Shown here: piece after piece, positions 62,584-64,000 of the stretch
Layout of the letters: the number at the start of each line of letters is the position of its first letter
How positions within the stretch are numbered: position 1 is the stretch's first letter
NCBI RefSeq assembly: GCF_014204415.1
Contig: NZ_JACHLE010000001.1
Location: 1,674,001 to 1,738,000 of the forward strand
Source of the DNA: Chryseobacterium defluvii
GTDB taxonomy: Bacteria; Bacteroidota; Bacteroidia; Flavobacteriales; Weeksellaceae
Direction: 5' to 3'
DNA: 64,000 bases
Notes under the pieces: model-generated
What the model saw: only the letters and a program-made list of their open reading frames with translations
Told to the model about the DNA's origin: nothing
Databases searched by the model: none
Program-made: the position numbers and the translations under genes

Positions 62584-63705
62584 TTATAATTGAACCATTT
62601 CGGTTACCTCCACATCATATCCTCCTACCTGTGGTTTTATATTCGGATTTTGAGTAATTACTTTAAATTTATTGATCCCCAGATTCTTTAAGATCTGTGT
62701 CCCGATCCCGTAATCCCTGTAATTATAAGCCAACGTAGGGTGCCGCTCCTGGCCATCCTGATAATTCAGGAACTGCTGTAGCTTTCTCAGTGTATTTTCA
62801 GAATTTGAAACATTGTTGATGAAAATAATAGCTCCTTTCCCTTCTTCATTAATCATTCCGGTTACTTTTTCCAACAGAGGTTTTTCACCGTTATTCAATC
62901 TCGTTAAAACATCAAAATAAGAATCAGAAGACTGTACCCTTACCAGGATAGGCTCATCTACAGTCCAGGTTCCTTTGGTTAATGCAAAATGGATCTGATC
63001 GTTTGAAGTTTCCCTGAAAGCAAAAAAATCAAATTCCCCGTAGTGGGTCTTTACTTTTCTTTCTTCCAGTCTGTCTATAAGATTTCCTTTTTTAAGCTGA
63101 TAATGGATCAGGTCTTCAATGGAAACTATTTTTATATTGTGCTTTTGGGCAAAAATATAGAGCTCGGGCAGGCGGGACATGCTTCCGTCTTCATTCATGA
63201 TCTCACAGATCACTCCCCCTTCCTTTAAACCGGCAAGATGAGTAAGATCGATGGCAGCTTCGGTATGGCCTGCTCTTTTCAAAACACCTCCTTTTCTTGC
63301 ACGAAGCGGGAAAATATGCCCGGGCCTCATGAAATCGGTAGGTTTTGATTTCTCGTCCATCAGTGCCAAAATGGTTTTGGCCCTGTCCCCTGCGGAAATT
63401 CCGGTAGAGGTACCATTTCCCAAAAGGTCTACAGATACTGTAAAAGCAGTTTCTTTAGGATCGCTGCTTCTGCTCACCATGATATCCAAGCCTAGTTCGT
63501 CACATCTTTTTTCAGGAAGCGGCACACAGATCAGTCCCCTTCCGTGAACAGCCATAAAGTTGATGATCTCAGGAGTGGTAAGCTCTGCAGCGCAAAGAAA
63601 GTCTCCTTCATTTTCCCTGTCTTCATCATCCACCACTATGATTACTTTTCCGGTTTTAAGGTCTTCTATAGCCTCCGGAATAGTATTTAATTTAATATCA
63701 GACAT
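62584..63705 (-). CDS. ribB: 3,4-dihydroxy-2-butanone 4-phosphate synthase with degenerate RibA-like domain
   Basis: A 373-residue protein. The N-terminal DHBP synthase domain (about 1-205) has DDEDRENEGDFLCAAE and RAGHTEAAIDL and the metal/substrate residues in CEIMNEDGSMSR; it makes the four-carbon riboflavin precursor from ribulose 5-phosphate. The C-terminal half (about 207-373) follows the GTP cyclohydrolase II outline (VRVQSSDSYFDVL, INEEGKGAIIFI), but the three zinc Cys and the normal catalytic motifs are missing. Cyclohydrolase activity must come from a separate RibA, if present. It converges with fmt. Confidence 0.93.
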   Translation of the reverse strand: MSDIKLNTIPEAIEDLKTGKVIIVVDDEDRENEGDFLCAAELTTPEIINFMAVHGRGLICVPLPEKRCDELGLDIMVSRSSDPKETAFTVSVDLLGNGTSTGISAGDRAKTILALMDEKSKPTDFMRPGHIFPLRARKGGVLKRAGHTEAAIDLTHLAGLKEGGVICEIMNEDGSMSRLPELYIFAQKHNIKIVSIEDLIHYQLKKGNLIDRLEERKVKTHYGEFDFFAFRETSNDQIHFALTKGTWTVDEPILVRVQSSDSYFDVLTRLNNGEKPLLEKVTGMINEEGKGAIIFINNVSNSENTLRKLQQFLNYQDGQERHPTLAYNYRDYGIGTQILKNLGINKFKVITQNPNIKPQVGGYDVEVTEMVQL

Positions 63706-63774
63706 TTTTACTTTTTAAATTTGTGCAAAGATACTTATAAAAACAGGCATCTGCCAATTAATATAAACGGTTTG

Positions 63775-64000
63775 TTACGCTTTGAATAAAGAGTCGGCTG
63801 CCTCCCTGAAAATCCTGTAAGATTCCAGTCTTTTCCGATGATCATAAATATGAGAATTGATGATGAGCTCATCCACATTAAATCTTTCCTGAAAGTTTTT
63901 AAGCTTCTCTTCGATCTCAGATTGATTTCCAATGAAACTATATCTTAATTTTTGTAAAACAGCAGCCTTTTCCATGGGCGACCATATTTCATCCATATCA
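63775..64000 (-). CDS. Luciferase-like (LLM class) flavin monooxygenase, C-terminus only
   Basis: The last 74 or so residues of a gene that runs past the right edge. LRYSFIGNQSEIEEKLKNF, then VDELIINSHIYDHRKRLESYRIF are typical of the C-terminal end of LLM-class flavin-dependent oxidoreductases (MsnO8-like). The start and catalytic part are outside the window. Its stop lies about 70 nt from the ribB start on the same strand. Confidence 0.82.
   Translation of the reverse strand, partial: DMDEIWSPMEKAAVLQKLRYSFIGNQSEIEEKLKNFQERFNVDELIINSHIYDHRKRLESYRIFREAADSLFKA

Overview
The window is AT-rich, densely coded chromosomal DNA from a member of the Bacteroidota, most likely a Chryseobacterium-like flavobacterium. 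Evidence seen in the sequence: proteins with C-terminal type IX secretion (T9SS) sorting tails, a TonB/lipoprotein pair, DUF4290 directly before murA, the rpmB-rpmG-DUF4295 ribosomal cluster, promoters of the Bacteroidota type (TTG, about 20 nt, TAnnTTTG), and a MurA with Asp in place of the catalytic Cys. The species cannot be named from the sequence alone. No rRNA, tRNA, prophage, intact insertion sequence or CRISPR array was seen.

Layout. 1-5.3 kb: an edge-truncated M16 peptidase, a LolA-like periplasmic protein, a T9SS cargo protein and trigger factor. 5.4-10.5 kb: an all-minus envelope cluster (His-rich lipoprotein, TonB-dependent receptor, a small His/Cys membrane-anchored protein, a putative outer-membrane barrel and a small exported protein) that looks like metal handling. 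10.5-12.5 kb: an ABC-F ATPase. 12.6-19 kb: the most unusual block, with a membrane-anchored protein whose C-terminus resembles actinoporins, a DUF2235 (Tle1-like) lipase, a NarL-type response regulator, a histidine kinase, a membrane protein, an unknown protein and a DUF5715 peptidase-like protein. The actinoporin-like and lipase genes share a conserved upstream block that fits co-regulation by the local two-component system. 19-22.6 kb: aquaporin, LuxE-like acyl transferase, lpxH, queD. 22.6-27.3 kb: the glyoxylate shunt (aceB, aceA) with a divergent XRE/ScfR-type regulator and two matching palindromic operators. 27.5-33.5 kb: ComF, alpha/beta hydrolase, upp, der, Na+/H+ antiporter, a secreted protein. 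33.7-38.9 kb: katG with a recognisable promoter, a haem-binding protein, a DCC thiol oxidoreductase, a lipoprotein alpha-amylase. 39-47.5 kb: DUF4290-murA, an orphan NIL-domain protein, a papain-like hydrolase, DUF1801, a large T9SS protein, an aminotransferase, a lipoprotein, murB. 47.7-54.2 kb: proC, vanZ-like, lnt, rpmB-rpmG-DUF4295, ftsY, a GlsB-like protein. 54.2-64 kb: sppA and folK (divergent), two tandem OmpA paralogues, recQ, fmt, a RibB with a degenerate RibA-like domain, and the end of a luciferase-like monooxygenase.

Non-coding DNA is rich in small mobile-looking repeats: a 216-bp element with 38-bp perfect terminal inverted repeats, a 116-bp element around a GC-rich hairpin, at least three members of a 'TTTGTCATTCTGAGCGAAG' type dispersed repeat (one read in frame inside a gene), and a nine-copy octamer array in front of fmt.
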